Counted from the stretch's first letter, positions 10,429 through 19,521 are shown. The stretch: 64,000 nt of DNA from JACCZX01 sp963710675 (GCA_963710675.1 CAVQBE010000017.1:1-64000), one strand, 5' to 3'. A program made the numbers and translations. Notes: generated from the letters alone by a model not told the origin.

Positions 10429-12191
10429 TTAGCGTAGCGAAGCCAGCTTGCTCCGCAGCGGCTGCACTTCCGCGCCTTTACTTGCAATGCTTCGCAATAC
10501 GAGGTCTTCAGCGTCTCGGTATCGTTCCGTCGTTACAGCAAAGACGCGTAGCCGCTCAACATGAGGAAGGCTCTGTTCCACACGGCCGGAGAGGGCAAGG
10601 GCGGAAATGTATAGGGCGATCACTTTCTCTTCAGGAAGCCTCGTTAAAACCCTGCGCACAAGTTCCACGCGGTCCTCCGCATCGATTGTGCCGGACACAG
10701 GCATCGTGGAAAGCATCATGCGCTCCGCATGGGGTTTGAAATATGTTGCAGTTCCAATTTGAAAGACCCCTAAAATCGAATCCAGACTTGCTGCGTCGCC
10801 ACTGGTCTGCTCCCTGTACAGTCGGCCGCCTACAGTAGCAACTCCGATTGAAGTCGGCGAGCATCACAGGCGCGTATATAAGCCCAGCGATACCGATGCT
10901 GGTGAGTACGAGGCGAGAGTCTAAGCAAAATGACCTACGTGCGAGAGCCGGCTCACCGAGAGCGAAAAGGAATGCCACGGGTATCGATACGAACAGCACC
11001 CACAACGACCATTCAAGCATCGCATGTAGGCCCAATAGCGCAACCAGAGCCCAAATGACAACCTGCGCAGAGTCGGTAGATCGAGTTCGCCAGCGTCCAC
11101 CAAACCACCAACCGACGAGAGCAATGAGTAGTAGTGCTAGAGGTAGCCCAAATTCCGCGGCGATCTGAAGCACGACATTGTGAGCATAGGGAGTAGCTAG
11201 TATGTATGGGCTGGAGAGCGCAACCCAATACTGAGCATCCGCGTACTGGCCGGGACCTGCACCGATCAAAGGGTGCATGAATGCAATGCGTAGAGCGTCT
11301 GCCCACATGACTCCTCGGTCGCCGTACCCTCCAGTCAAAAACCGTACGATGGCCGAATCACTGCCATCAAATATGTGCGCTATTACCGGCCCGGCCAACC
11401 ACCCGATCAAATATCCCGCAACTATTGCAATAGAGGACCCGTACGCTCGTCTGCTGTTGCCCTTCGCCCACCACGCGGCCGCCAAAGATAGAACAACGAT
11501 CATCAGCAGTCCCCATGCGAGACAACGTCAACGCAACGCCAGCAGCCAGCAGGGTTGTCACTGCTCGGACCAAGAAACTTTGCCACCCAGTGCGCTCAAG
11601 GTAAAGAGCGGCAACGATTCCAAGCGCCAGGTATGCAGCCAGTTGATTAGGTTGCCCCACATTCGCTACGGGTACGGAATGCTCGACTCGAAGATAAAGC
11701 ATCTCGGGCAGCCCACTTACAGCAAAGACTTGCAGCCATTGAATGAACGCTGACAAAACACCTCCAGCGACCAATGCCACGCAAATTGCCTTCGTAGTAA
11801 GTTTCAGGAGTCCGCGCTCAAGCACCCAGCGACCCAGTGCGTATGCGGAAAACAAAGCGATCACCGCAATCCACAGGGTGGTAAACGAGTACGAATAGTC
11901 CAGTCCCCCGACAAACCAGTGCAGGGAGCCAATAGCGCCCAGCGCCAATAAGAAACTCGGCAATGGCCATTGGAGGCGAATTTGCACACGCGAGCACAGG
12001 CCTACGATCGAAAGCGTCACCATAAGAATTACCGCGGCTAGCCACTCGGAGTCGAAGGTGGGTAGAGGAAAACGGTGAACGGGACTTAGGAACGGAATGG
12101 CAAAAAGTAGTGCAATGCCGTAGACCGCGACGTGGTCAATCGAAAAAGCGGATAAAAGCTGGCTGCTTGCTCCTGTTCCCGATTTCCACAT
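10429..12191 (-). CDS. PglL/PilO-like O-oligosaccharyltransferase (Wzy_C family), frame-interrupted
   Basis: The gene lies directly downstream of pilA on the same strand, the usual place for pilin-modifying O-oligosaccharyltransferases. The product of about 587 residues has N-terminal membrane helices, the QPNQLAAYLALG segment, a Wzy_C core (GVMWADALRIAFMHPLIGAGPGQY and YAHNVVLQIAAEFGLPLAL) and a C-terminal soluble part ending in a degenerate helical repeat (LTRLPEEKVIALYISALALSG). Frames change near 11515 and 10845. Such enzymes move a lipid-linked glycan onto a Ser/Thr of a periplasmic protein. ATG 12191 is preferred over the preceding TTG 12194. A terminator separates it from pilA, so it probably has its own promoter or is read through at low level. 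Confidence 0.78.
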
Positions 12192-12274
12192 CAATAGCTC
12201 TGAGCATGTTAGGCATCGAAATTAATAAGCGATAAATAAGATTGCAGGTTCGCTGTTAGTCAGCGCCAGCGCGT

Positions 12275-12300
12275 AAAAAAATGGCCGGCTACGCCGGCCA
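12275..12300 (-). terminator. Rho-independent terminator of pilA
   Basis: Read on the minus strand, a perfect 8-bp stem (TGGCCGGC/GCCGGCCA, loop GTA) is followed by seven T residues. It begins 23 bases after the reconstructed pilA stop at 12324. Confidence 0.9.
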
Positions 12301-12323
12301 CTTGTATTTAAGCCGCGTCCCGA

Positions 12324-12824
12324 TTACGTGCCCACACCCGTCTTCGTACGGCCGCAGGTCGTATTGACTGGCGCCCAATTGATCGTGCCGCCGCCGACCG
12401 GATTACGTCGCGGTCAGCGTGACAACACAGCCACCCGCATGCCGTGGTGCCGGTCAGGTGATGGTCGCCGAGGTAGCGGTCGACGCCAGGGTCGATGACT
12501 GCCACGAACTTGCTGTTAGTGCTGACAGGCAAGCACATACGTGGACGGGACAAAGCCGCCACCGATCAGGCCGGTGGTGGCGGTGCCGAGCAGACCGCAA
12601 TCGACGGGCGCGTTAAACACGCCGTTCTGATTCTGCACGCATTCGGCAATCGCTTGCTTCAGCGGGGCAATCGTCTGGAAGTTATCCGACCAGCGCGACC
12701 GCGTCACATAGTCCTGATACTGCGGAATGGCGATGGCCGCCAAGATGCCGATGATCGCAACCACGATCATCAACTCGATCAGCGTAAAGCCGCGTTGTGC
12801 GCGGGCGATTTGATTCTTAATCAT
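12324..12824 (-). CDS. pilA: Type IV major pilin PilA, frame-interrupted C-terminus
   Basis: The start ATG at 12824 follows a strong AGGAGAG ribosome-binding site. The short leader MIKNQIARAQRG ends at the prepilin peptidase site G12/F13, followed by FTLIELMIVVAIIGILAAIA with Glu5 of the mature protein. The N-terminal 100 residues are in one frame. After TYVLA the frame breaks near 12542, and the rest is recovered piecewise: NSKFVAVIDPGV, TSATIT, LTGTTACG, VVTLTAT, then GGTINWAPVNTTCGRTKTG and a stop at 12324-12326. The reconstructed length of about 166 residues and the C-terminal cysteine pair (TACG/TTCG) fit a major pilin. Expression is likely sigma-54 dependent, judging from the upstream element. 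Confidence 0.88.
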
Positions 12825-12881
12825 TTAAGAGCTCTCCTAGGAGTCAGACAACACACGGCCCCATGCCGATGCCAAATACAC

Positions 12882-12897
12882 TCCAAGTTCTGTGCCA
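12882..12897 (-). promoter_or_regulatory. Sigma-54-like promoter upstream of pilA
   Basis: The minus strand reads TGGCACAGAACTTGGA. This matches the sigma-54 pattern TGGCAC-N5-TTGC except that the -12 GC is GG. It lies 58 bases before the pilA start, leaving a leader of about 45 bases. pilA genes in many proteobacteria use RpoN with PilR; no pilR lies in this window. Confidence 0.7.
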
Positions 12898-13008
12898 GGC
12901 CGTTTTAAGAGAATTGGAGGGGATTTCGCGATCAATTCCCGCTTTCCCTGACGCGCATCGTCACATGTGTGCAGCCGGTTTTTGTCACGGCGGTGCCTCA
13001 CCGTGACC

Positions 13009-13030
13009 GGCTCATCCAGTCGGATGAGCC
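13009..13030 (-). other. Intergenic hairpin after the FHA gene
   Basis: A perfect 9-bp stem (GGCTCATCC/GGATGAGCC, 4-base loop) starts 10 bases after the FHA stop on the minus strand. A second, competing hairpin (GTCACGG/CCGTGAC) lies next to it at 12984-13007. Neither has a T-tract, so a factor-dependent end or an mRNA-stabilising structure is as likely as an intrinsic terminator. Confidence 0.4.
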
Positions 13031-13039
13031 ATGCGTTGC

Positions 13040-13732
13040 TTATGCTGCGGCTTGGACTGCGGGTGCGTTGACGAACTCCATCCGCACGCCTGCGAGCTCG
13101 ATGACGTCGCTGTTTTTCAGCGGATGCGCAGCGGAGCCGAGGTTGACGCCGTTGACGCTCGGAAACATCTCGCCTTCGACGTGCGCGATGAAGTAGCCGG
13201 TCGGCCGGCGCGTGATGACCGCGACCTGATGGCCCGGGCGGCCGATCGTCGTCAATGCTTTGACAAGCTGCAGCTCGCGGCCTTCGTTGGCGCCGGTCAG
13301 AATCTTGATCGCTGCAGCGGGTGGGCCGTCTTCACCATTGGCTCCCGGCTGCCGGATTTGGATCGTCGCCGGGCCCGGCCCATAGAACTCTCGGCGCAGT
13401 GGCTGCGAGGTGTCGATATCGACTTCGCCTTCGGTACCGGTGGCGCCGTCGGCGAGAAACTTCAACCGGTACTTGCCAATCTCCAGCGTGTCGCCGCTTT
13501 GCAACAGGTGCTTCTTGATCGGCTGCCCGTTGACGGTCGTGCCGTTCGTCGAGCCCAGATCTTCGAGGTAGACGTCACCCGCCGAGGTGTAAATGACCGA
13601 ATGCTCGCCACTCACGGCGAGGTTGTCGATCACGATATCGTTGTGCGAGCGGCGGCCGATGGTGGTGCGGTCCTTGGCGAGACCGACTTCACGCAGCACA
13701 ACGCCGTCCAGACTCAGGACCAGCCTAGGCAT
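13040..13732 (-). CDS. FHA-domain protein with two forkhead-associated modules
   Basis: ATG 13732 is chosen because GGGAGAA lies 4 bases upstream and the family starts MPRLVLSLDG. The first FHA module (residues about 20-90) shows the phosphothreonine-binding pattern TIGRRSHNDIVIDNLAVSGEHSVI with DLGSTNGTTVNG. A second, weaker module (about 140-225) has TIGRPG and SVNGVNLG. FHA domains bind phosphothreonine peptides. The next upstream gene on the same strand is a PP2C phosphatase, so the two probably form a phospho-signalling pair. No Ser/Thr kinase is found in the window. The protein is cytoplasmic, with no signal or membrane segment. Confidence 0.88.
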   Translation of the reverse strand: MPRLVLSLDGVVLREVGLAKDRTTIGRRSHNDIVIDNLAVSGEHSVIYTSAGDVYLEDLGSTNGTTVNGQPIKKHLLQSGDTLEIGKYRLKFLADGATGTEGEVDIDTSQPLRREFYGPGPATIQIRQPGANGEDGPPAAAIKILTGANEGRELQLVKALTTIGRPGHQVAVITRRPTGYFIAHVEGEMFPSVNGVNLGSAAHPLKNSDVIELAGVRMEFVNAPAVQAAA

Positions 13733-13830
13733 AGATTCTCCCTCGGCCATCATTTTGTTCTCTCGCTCAATTTTGCCAGCGTGCAAAAAGGTTGCCAATC
13801 AACGGCTTACTTGGACGATACGCGCGAGCC

Positions 13831-14661
13831 TTAGGTCGGCACAAGCTCGCCATTGACCAACTCGCCCTCGGTCACTTCGATCGCCGCAGCGGCCACCTGC
13901 ATTTCACCGACGGACGATACTCGAACCAGGATCACGGAGATATTGTCTCGACCGCCCGATTCGTTGGCCAGATCGACCAACCGTCGCGCAGTCTCGTGCA
14001 TGTCTTGCTCGTTGATCGACAGCAGGCCCTCGATTTCGTAGCTGCCGACCATCTCGGTCAAGCCATCCGAACACAGCAGAATGACGTCGCCGGCGAGCAC
14101 GTCCACATTCTGGATTTCGGGTTCGATGTCGGCGCCCGCGCCAAGAGCGCGCGTGACCAGGTTCTTGGCCGGCAAGGAGCGCGCCTCTTCCTCTGTGACC
14201 ATGCCGGCATCAAGCAGCTCTTGCGAAAACGAGTGATCCCGCGTGAGCTGTTCGAGCATTGAATCGCGGTAGCGATACAGTCGCGAGTCACCGGTGTGCG
14301 CCACCCACAGCCGGCCACCAAGGAACCAGCCGATCACAAGCGTGGTCGCCATGCCCTCGAACGCAGTGCTGTTCAGCGCCGCGTTGTAGATGTTGGCGTT
14401 GATGTCGGTCACCGTGTCGTAGATCGCTTCGTCGGGCGTGAACGCACCATCATCCACATCAAGCGCGTCGATCGACGATGCGAGCCTTTCGAGTACCGAA
14501 CTGATCGCCATCACACTGGCCACTTCACCTGCGTTGTAGCCGCCAAGACCATCGGCCAGCACAAACAGGCCGCAAGATGGATCGGCGCCGATCGCATCCT
14601 CGTTCAGCGGCCGCACCAGGCCTGGATGCGTTTTCAGCGCGAAGTCGAGGGCAAAGCTCAT
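13831..14661 (-). CDS. PP2C-family serine/threonine phosphatase
   Basis: This protein of about 276 residues carries the PPM motifs in order: RPLNEDAIG (metal-binding Asp), FVLADGLGGYNAGEVAS, VAHTGDSRLYRYRD, LCSDGLTEMV and GGRDNISVILVRV. It is a Mn/Mg-dependent phosphatase that removes phosphate from Ser/Thr residues in the cytoplasm. ATG 14661 is preferred over the GTG three bases upstream. It is followed by the FHA gene after about 100 bases and preceded by the universal stress gene after 15 bases, so it is probably co-transcribed with both. Confidence 0.9.
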   Translation of the reverse strand: MSFALDFALKTHPGLVRPLNEDAIGADPSCGLFVLADGLGGYNAGEVASVMAISSVLERLASSIDALDVDDGAFTPDEAIYDTVTDINANIYNAALNSTAFEGMATTLVIGWFLGGRLWVAHTGDSRLYRYRDSMLEQLTRDHSFSQELLDAGMVTEEEARSLPAKNLVTRALGAGADIEPEIQNVDVLAGDVILLCSDGLTEMVGSYEIEGLLSINEQDMHETARRLVDLANESGGRDNISVILVRVSSVGEMQVAAAAIEVTEGELVNGELVPT

Positions 14662-14676
14662 CACGTCTTAAGCAGA

Positions 14677-15120
14677 TTAGCGATGGACTAGCACCGAGAT
14701 TTCCGCATGGGCGAGGACTTTCTGGGTCACGCTTCCGAGCAGCACTCCCTTGATTCCGCGGCGGCTATGTGAAGCCATGTATATCAAGTCGCATTTGCGC
14801 TTCTTAGCGACCTTCAGGATTGAATCTGCCGGGAAGTCACTTGTCATATGAACCGACTGGCAGAGCACCCCGGCGGCCGTAGCCGCTTTTTCAATCACTT
14901 TCAGGTAACGCTGCGCCACCTTTTCGATCATCGCAGCGTTTTCCTGCGGAGTCCGAATTCCGACCGGCAGCAATCCACGATACTCGAGCGGGGTGGCGGC
15001 AGGTGCAGCAAACAGTCCCGTGATACGAGCGCCTACCTCACTTGCGAGTTTGACTGCGGCAAGCGCCGCGCTGCGTGACAAAGGTGAGCCGTCGGTGGGG
15101 ACCAGAATGTGTTTGTACAT
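14677..15120 (-). CDS. Universal stress protein (UspA family)
   Basis: A single Usp domain of 147 residues starts MYKHILVPTDGSPLS. It carries the ATP-binding signature RGIKGVLLGSVTQKVL (G-x2-G-x9-G-S/T) near the end, so it is probably of the ATP-binding type. It starts 11 bases after the stop of the permease gene upstream and is likely part of the same transcript, a common arrangement for stress proteins beside ion transporters. The precise role is unknown. Confidence 0.92.
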   Translation of the reverse strand: MYKHILVPTDGSPLSRSAALAAVKLASEVGARITGLFAAPAATPLEYRGLLPVGIRTPQENAAMIEKVAQRYLKVIEKAATAAGVLCQSVHMTSDFPADSILKVAKKRKCDLIYMASHSRRGIKGVLLGSVTQKVLAHAEISVLVHR

Positions 15121-15131
15121 GGCGGCTCCAA

Positions 15132-16445
15132 TTATGCTGTGTAGGGCAGAACCCAGATCAGCATTCCCAAGATATAGCAGACGACAGAGCAGATCAGCGT
15201 AAACGGGATGCTCCAGGCCAGGAACTCGCGCAGCGACACTTTGCGACCTTCTTCTTTTTCTCCCAGGCTCAGCGCGACGTACAAAGCGGGCGCACCTGCG
15301 ACTGTCAGGTTGCTGCCAAGGGTGCCGGCCCAAAGCAACATCCAGTACAGCGGCCACGGCTCAATGCCGCCTGCCGCCATGTCCTTAATGGTGTAAAGAA
15401 AAGTCAGGATGTACGCGTCGTGTTCAACCAGACCGACGATCGGAACCGTGACCCAGTAGAGGAGCGTGGCGCCCCACGCGTAGTTGTCTACGAATATCGG
15501 CCGCAGCACAGCGGCGAGTTTGTCGAGAATGTGGCTCTTTTCGAGCCCACCGACGAGCGCGAACAGCGCGATGTAGAAAAAAATCGCGCGCCAGTCGAGC
15601 TCCTGCAGGCTCTCCTCGAAACTCGACGCCTTGACGCGATCGCCCAGCAACACCAACACCAGCACCAGAGAGATTGCGCCGGTCAGCGCGATGAAGCCCA
15701 GTTGCACGCCGATGTGCTCGCGCATCGACATCGCCACCACCGTGCCGAGAAACCAGCCGACGACGATGGTTGCGAACAGCGGATTCTCGATCTTTGCCGT
15801 GACGCCCAGCGTGCTCGTATCAATCACGCGCGCGTGGCCGCGGAATCCGTACCAGTACATCAAGCTAAGCGTGATTACGAACGTCGTCATCAGGATAGGG
15901 AACGACGATGGGCGCCCGAACTGCCAGATGAAGTCGAAGAATTCAGCGCCCGCAACACTGTGCAGCATCTGCGGAGGGAGGTCACCGATGATCAGTGCTG
16001 TGCCCATGAAGTTTGCGCCGAAACCGATCATCAGGATCACGGGCACTGAAGGTAGCTTCAAAGCCCGTGTGAGCGGCAGTGCCACCGGCGCCATCATCAA
16101 GATGGTGACGACGTTGTCCACGAACATCGAAATGAAGCCCGCCAAGAAGGTCAGGATGATGACCAGCAGACCTGGGCGGCCGCCCGACAGCTTGAGCGCC
16201 TGAATCGAAAGCCAACTCGGCACCCCCGTCTTGCCAAAGTACCCGGCGATGATCCAGACGCCGACGAGAATTGCCATCACGTTCCAGTCGACGTAGTTAA
16301 AGGCATCTTTCTCGGTCATGATGCCAAGCCAACACATCAGCGCTACGCCAAGCAGCGCGGCGAGCGTGCTGTCGATGACATTCGTGATAACTGCCAGGAT
16401 CGTCAGACTGAAAACGATCAACGTGAGCCATTGCATCGGTTCCAT
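15132..16445 (-). CDS. SLC13/ArsB-NhaD superfamily permease (first of two)
   Basis: This is a 437-residue membrane protein with about eleven hydrophobic segments. The ion-transporter signature MFVDNVVTILMMAPVALPL is followed by a re-entrant motif, GFGANFMGTALIIGD, and a second inverted half has GLVEHDAYIL and TLGSNLTVAGAP. These repeats are typical of the citrate/NhaD/ArsB fold. GGAGAG lies 7 bases before ATG 16445. The substrate may be Na+/H+ exchange or an anion and cannot be settled from sequence. It is 33 bases from the second permease gene and probably co-transcribed with it and with the Usp gene. Confidence 0.82.
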   Translation of the reverse strand: MEPMQWLTLIVFSLTILAVITNVIDSTLAALLGVALMCWLGIMTEKDAFNYVDWNVMAILVGVWIIAGYFGKTGVPSWLSIQALKLSGGRPGLLVIILTFLAGFISMFVDNVVTILMMAPVALPLTRALKLPSVPVILMIGFGANFMGTALIIGDLPPQMLHSVAGAEFFDFIWQFGRPSSFPILMTTFVITLSLMYWYGFRGHARVIDTSTLGVTAKIENPLFATIVVGWFLGTVVAMSMREHIGVQLGFIALTGAISLVLVLVLLGDRVKASSFEESLQELDWRAIFFYIALFALVGGLEKSHILDKLAAVLRPIFVDNYAWGATLLYWVTVPIVGLVEHDAYILTFLYTIKDMAAGGIEPWPLYWMLLWAGTLGSNLTVAGAPALYVALSLGEKEEGRKVSLREFLAWSIPFTLICSVVCYILGMLIWVLPYTA

Positions 16446-16478
16446 GAGCAGTCTCTCCGAAGGAAAATAAAGGTTAGA

Positions 16479-17843
16479 TCAGCGGGGCAGCGGCTGCTGC
16501 GCGGCCGCCGGCGACATCGGCGGGTCGCCGCGCTTCGGCGTCGGCTGCCATCCCATCACCGCAAGGAGCACGAAAAATCCGATTACGTAGGCCACGGTCA
16601 CATGCCAGCCGTGATACAGCCAGCGGCCGACGTTCTTGGCTTCCGGATACATGTTGGACAGCGCAACGCCCGCGGAAGAACCGAACCAGATCATCGAGCC
16701 CCCAAAGCCGACCGTGTAGGCGAGCATGCCCCAGTCGTAGCCGCCCTGCTTGAGCGCAAGCGCGGTAAGCGGGATGTTGTCAAACACCGCGGAGATGAAA
16801 CCCAATCCCATCGCAGTCTGCCAGGACGCTGCCGGCAATTTTTCCACCGGCATCATCGAGGCGCAGGTTACAAGGGCCAACAGGAAGATCGTGCCTTTGG
16901 TCGCCCCGGGCAACAGACTCCATTCGGGCTTGCGCAACGGCGCGGAGAGGAGGATCGCCAGTACGACAGCAACGCCGATGAATGGAAAGCGATCGGCAAC
17001 ATCGTTATGCAGAACGTTCACGTACACGTTCACCGTAATCGCCGTGACCAGAATGAACGCCACGATGCCGACTCGCGCCCAGTCCACCCGCATTCCCCCG
17101 GGCTCGTACAGCATCAGCGGTGAATGCTTTTGCTGTTGCAGAGCAGCCGGGATCGCAACCACAATTAGTGCGGCGGTAGCAGCAACGTAGGCAGGGAACA
17201 CCGCCAGCGGACTGACACCGTCGATCCACATCATCGTTGTGGTGGTGTCGCCTACCACGCTGCCCGAACCACCAGCGTTGGACGCCGCGACAATCGCGGC
17301 AAGGTAACCGATGTGCACTTTGCCGCGGAACACGGTGTGCGCCATCGCTCCGCCGATCAGCGCAGCTGCAATGTTGTCGAGAAACGACGACAGCACAAAC
17401 ACCATCACCAACAGCACGAACGCGCCTTTCCATTCGGCGGGCAAAAACTTAGGCAACACTGCAGGCACGTTGCTGTCCTCGAAGTGCTTCGACAGCAACG
17501 CAAAACCGAGCAGCAGACACAGCAGGTTAACCAGGATCACCCACTCGTGAGCGAGATGGCCGAACAGGCCCGGAAGACCGTCGCCCGTCTTGAACCCCGT
17601 GAACGTGAGCTTGTAAAAAGTGATGACTGCAAGCCCGATGAGCGCTACGCGCAGGGTGTAGCGATGGAAAAGCGCCACGCCGAGCAGTGTCATGGCAAAC
17701 AGAATGAAATCAACCGGAATTCCGAACACGGCCGGCGGGTTGCTTGCAGTCGCGGCACAAGCAAGCGGTGTAGCCAGCGACGACGATACGCCGAGCACTC
17801 CTAGCACGCGGCGCGCGTCGCATCTTTGGGGCAAGCTTTTCAT
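16479..17843 (-). CDS. NhaD/citrate-transporter-like permease (second of two)
   Basis: This 454-residue protein starts with a hydrophobic N-terminus that may act as a signal anchor (MKSLPQRCDARRV... TPLACAA). It has membrane segments with SSFLDNIAAALIGGAMAHTV and SNAGGSGSVVGDTTTTMMW in the first half and FDNIPLTALALKQGG with GSSAGVALSNMYP in the second. The pairs of DN and SNxGG motifs match the Na+/H+ antiporter NhaD and related ion transporters. It differs clearly in sequence from the neighbouring permease, so the pair is not a recent duplication. It ends with a short Pro/Ala-rich cytoplasmic tail. Confidence 0.8.
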   Translation of the reverse strand: MKSLPQRCDARRVLGVLGVSSSLATPLACAATASNPPAVFGIPVDFILFAMTLLGVALFHRYTLRVALIGLAVITFYKLTFTGFKTGDGLPGLFGHLAHEWVILVNLLCLLLGFALLSKHFEDSNVPAVLPKFLPAEWKGAFVLLVMVFVLSSFLDNIAAALIGGAMAHTVFRGKVHIGYLAAIVAASNAGGSGSVVGDTTTTMMWIDGVSPLAVFPAYVAATAALIVVAIPAALQQQKHSPLMLYEPGGMRVDWARVGIVAFILVTAITVNVYVNVLHNDVADRFPFIGVAVVLAILLSAPLRKPEWSLLPGATKGTIFLLALVTCASMMPVEKLPAASWQTAMGLGFISAVFDNIPLTALALKQGGYDWGMLAYTVGFGGSMIWFGSSAGVALSNMYPEAKNVGRWLYHGWHVTVAYVIGFFVLLAVMGWQPTPKRGDPPMSPAAAQQPLPR

Positions 17844-17883
17844 GACTGCCTGCTGGAACTAACCGTTCGCACTGCAGCAGCAC

Positions 17884-18627
17884 CTAGTCAGGAGTGTTCT
17901 TGCGGAGCTTGATTACGTCTTGCCGTCTTGCGCGCATGCGCAGGTTGAGCATCTCTACGCCAACCGAAAACGCCATTGCAAAGTAAATGTAGCCTTTCGG
18001 AATTGCGTAACCCCACCCCTCTGCGACGAGTGCCGTTCCTACCAAAGTCAGGAAACTCAGTGCCAGCATTTTCACGGTGGGATGGCGGTCGACAAATTCG
18101 CCTATCGTGCGTGCCGCGAACATCATCACAGCAACCGCTATGACGATGGCGAGCACCATGATCGGAACTTCATCGACCATGCCCACCGCGGTGATCACTG
18201 AATCAAGCGAGAACACAATGTCAATGATCGCAATTTGGACGATGACAGTAGTGAAGCTCGCGCGCACGGCCGCTGCGGCAGTGTGAGCCTCAACCTCTCC
18301 CTCAAGGGAGTTGTGGATCTCGTGCACACTTTTCCACAGCAGGAACAGCCCGCCACCAATAAGTATTAGATCGCGTCCCGAAATGTCCCTGCCGATGGAA
18401 ACAAGCGGCTCGGTCAGTGTCATCACCCACGCGAGCGACAGGAGCAACGCAATGCGCGTGAACATCGCAAACCCGAGCCCAAGCACCCGCGCGCGCTGCC
18501 GTTGTGCTTCGGGCAGACGGCCGACCAGTATCGAAATGAAGATGATGTTGTCAACGCCAAGGACGATTTCCAGCGCCGTCAGCGTAAACAGCGCTATCCA
18601 TGCCTGCGGATCGGACAGCCATTCCAT
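17884..18627 (-). CDS. TerC-family integral membrane protein
   Basis: The 247-residue product shows the TerC core: TALEIVLGVDNIIFISILVGRLP near the N-terminus, RDLILIGGGLFLLWKSVHEIH in the middle and the second acidic motif DIVFSLDSVITAVGMV. The intramembrane Asp residues are thought to act in metal-ion transport in this family (Mn2+ export in characterised members). The gene lies 9 bases after sucD on the same strand and is followed 40 bases later by the NhaD-like gene. The order sucC-sucD-terC is common in Burkholderiales. No room exists for a separate Mn riboswitch upstream. Confidence 0.92.
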   Translation of the reverse strand: MEWLSDPQAWIALFTLTALEIVLGVDNIIFISILVGRLPEAQRQRARVLGLGFAMFTRIALLLSLAWVMTLTEPLVSIGRDISGRDLILIGGGLFLLWKSVHEIHNSLEGEVEAHTAAAAVRASFTTVIVQIAIIDIVFSLDSVITAVGMVDEVPIMVLAIVIAVAVMMFAARTIGEFVDRHPTVKMLALSFLTLVGTALVAEGWGYAIPKGYIYFAMAFSVGVEMLNLRMRARRQDVIKLRKNTPD

Positions 18628-18636
18628 TGCGTTATC

Positions 18637-19521
18637 TCAAGTCAATACACTCTTTAAGAGCTTGCCAATTTCTGATGGATTCTTCGTGGTGCGAATTCCG
18701 CATTCCTCCAGCGTTGCCAGTTTCTGCTGCGCTGTTCCCATGCCGCCGGAAATGATTGCCCCCGCGTGTCCCATCCGCTTGCCAGGAGGAGCGGTCACGC
18801 CTGCAATGAATCCGACAACAGGCTTTTTCATGTGGTCGCGCACCCAGAAGGCTGCAACCTCTTCGTCATTGCCGCCGATTTCGCCGATCATCACGACCGC
18901 GTCGGTGTCTTCATCTTCATTGAACAGCTTCAGCACGTCGATGTGCTTCAAGCCGTTGACCGGATCCCCGCCGATTCCGACCGCACTCGACTGACCCAGC
19001 CCGAGCTCGGTTAACTGACCAACCGCCTCGTATGTCAGCGTGCCGGAGCGCGAAACGACGCCAATGCGACCTTTGCGGTGAATGTGGCCCGGCATAATGC
19101 CAATCTTCAGCTCGTCCGGCGTTATCGTCCCCGGGCAATTCGGACCCAGCAGCAACGCTCGCTTGCCGTCCTTGCGCATACGGTCGCGCACGATGACCAT
19201 GTCGCGCACCGGAATACCTTCGGTAATGCAGATAACAAGGTCGAGATCGGCGTCGACAGCCTCCCAGATCGCATCTGCCGCGCCCGCCGGCGGTACGTAG
19301 ATCACCGAAACAGTGGCGCCTGTTTGTTGCTTGGCTTCCCGGACGGACCCAAAGATCGGAACGCCCTCAAAATCCTCACCGGCTTTCTTGGGGTTGACGC
19401 CAGCCACAAAGCACGCCTTGCCGTTCGCATACTCCCGACACGTCCGCGTGTGATATTGGCCGGTCTTGCCGGTGATGCCTTGCGTCATCACGCGGGTATT
19501 TCTGTCGATCAAAATACTCAT
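18637..19521 (-). CDS. sucD: Succinate-CoA ligase, alpha subunit
   Basis: SucD (294 residues) holds the CoA-binding Rossmann domain (TQGITGKTGQYHTRTCREY) and the ligase domain with the phosphohistidine motif RMGHAGAIISGG, His at about residue 252. With SucC it interconverts succinyl-CoA and succinate with ATP/GTP formation in the TCA cycle. Its ATG overlaps the sucC stop (ATGA), indicating translational coupling. Length and all key motifs are normal and the frame is intact. Confidence 0.98.
   Translation of the reverse strand: MSILIDRNTRVMTQGITGKTGQYHTRTCREYANGKACFVAGVNPKKAGEDFEGVPIFGSVREAKQQTGATVSVIYVPPAGAADAIWEAVDADLDLVICITEGIPVRDMVIVRDRMRKDGKRALLLGPNCPGTITPDELKIGIMPGHIHRKGRIGVVSRSGTLTYEAVGQLTELGLGQSSAVGIGGDPVNGLKHIDVLKLFNEDEDTDAVVMIGEIGGNDEEVAAFWVRDHMKKPVVGFIAGVTAPPGKRMGHAGAIISGGMGTAQQKLATLEECGIRTTKNPSEIGKLLKSVLT

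Noticed and set aside
13009..13030. Hairpin after the FHA gene as an intrinsic terminator
   Set aside because: Strong stem but no T-tract on the minus strand, so it is listed only as a hairpin.
13031..13834. Long open frame on the plus strand opposite the FHA gene
   Set aside because: It is antisense to a gene with clear FHA motifs and has no ribosome-binding site or recognisable domain; long antisense frames are common at this GC content.
15075..16049. 324-codon plus-strand frame opposite the first permease gene
   Set aside because: Its composition (His/Arg/Gln-rich) is that of the complement of membrane-protein codons, and no family is recognisable.
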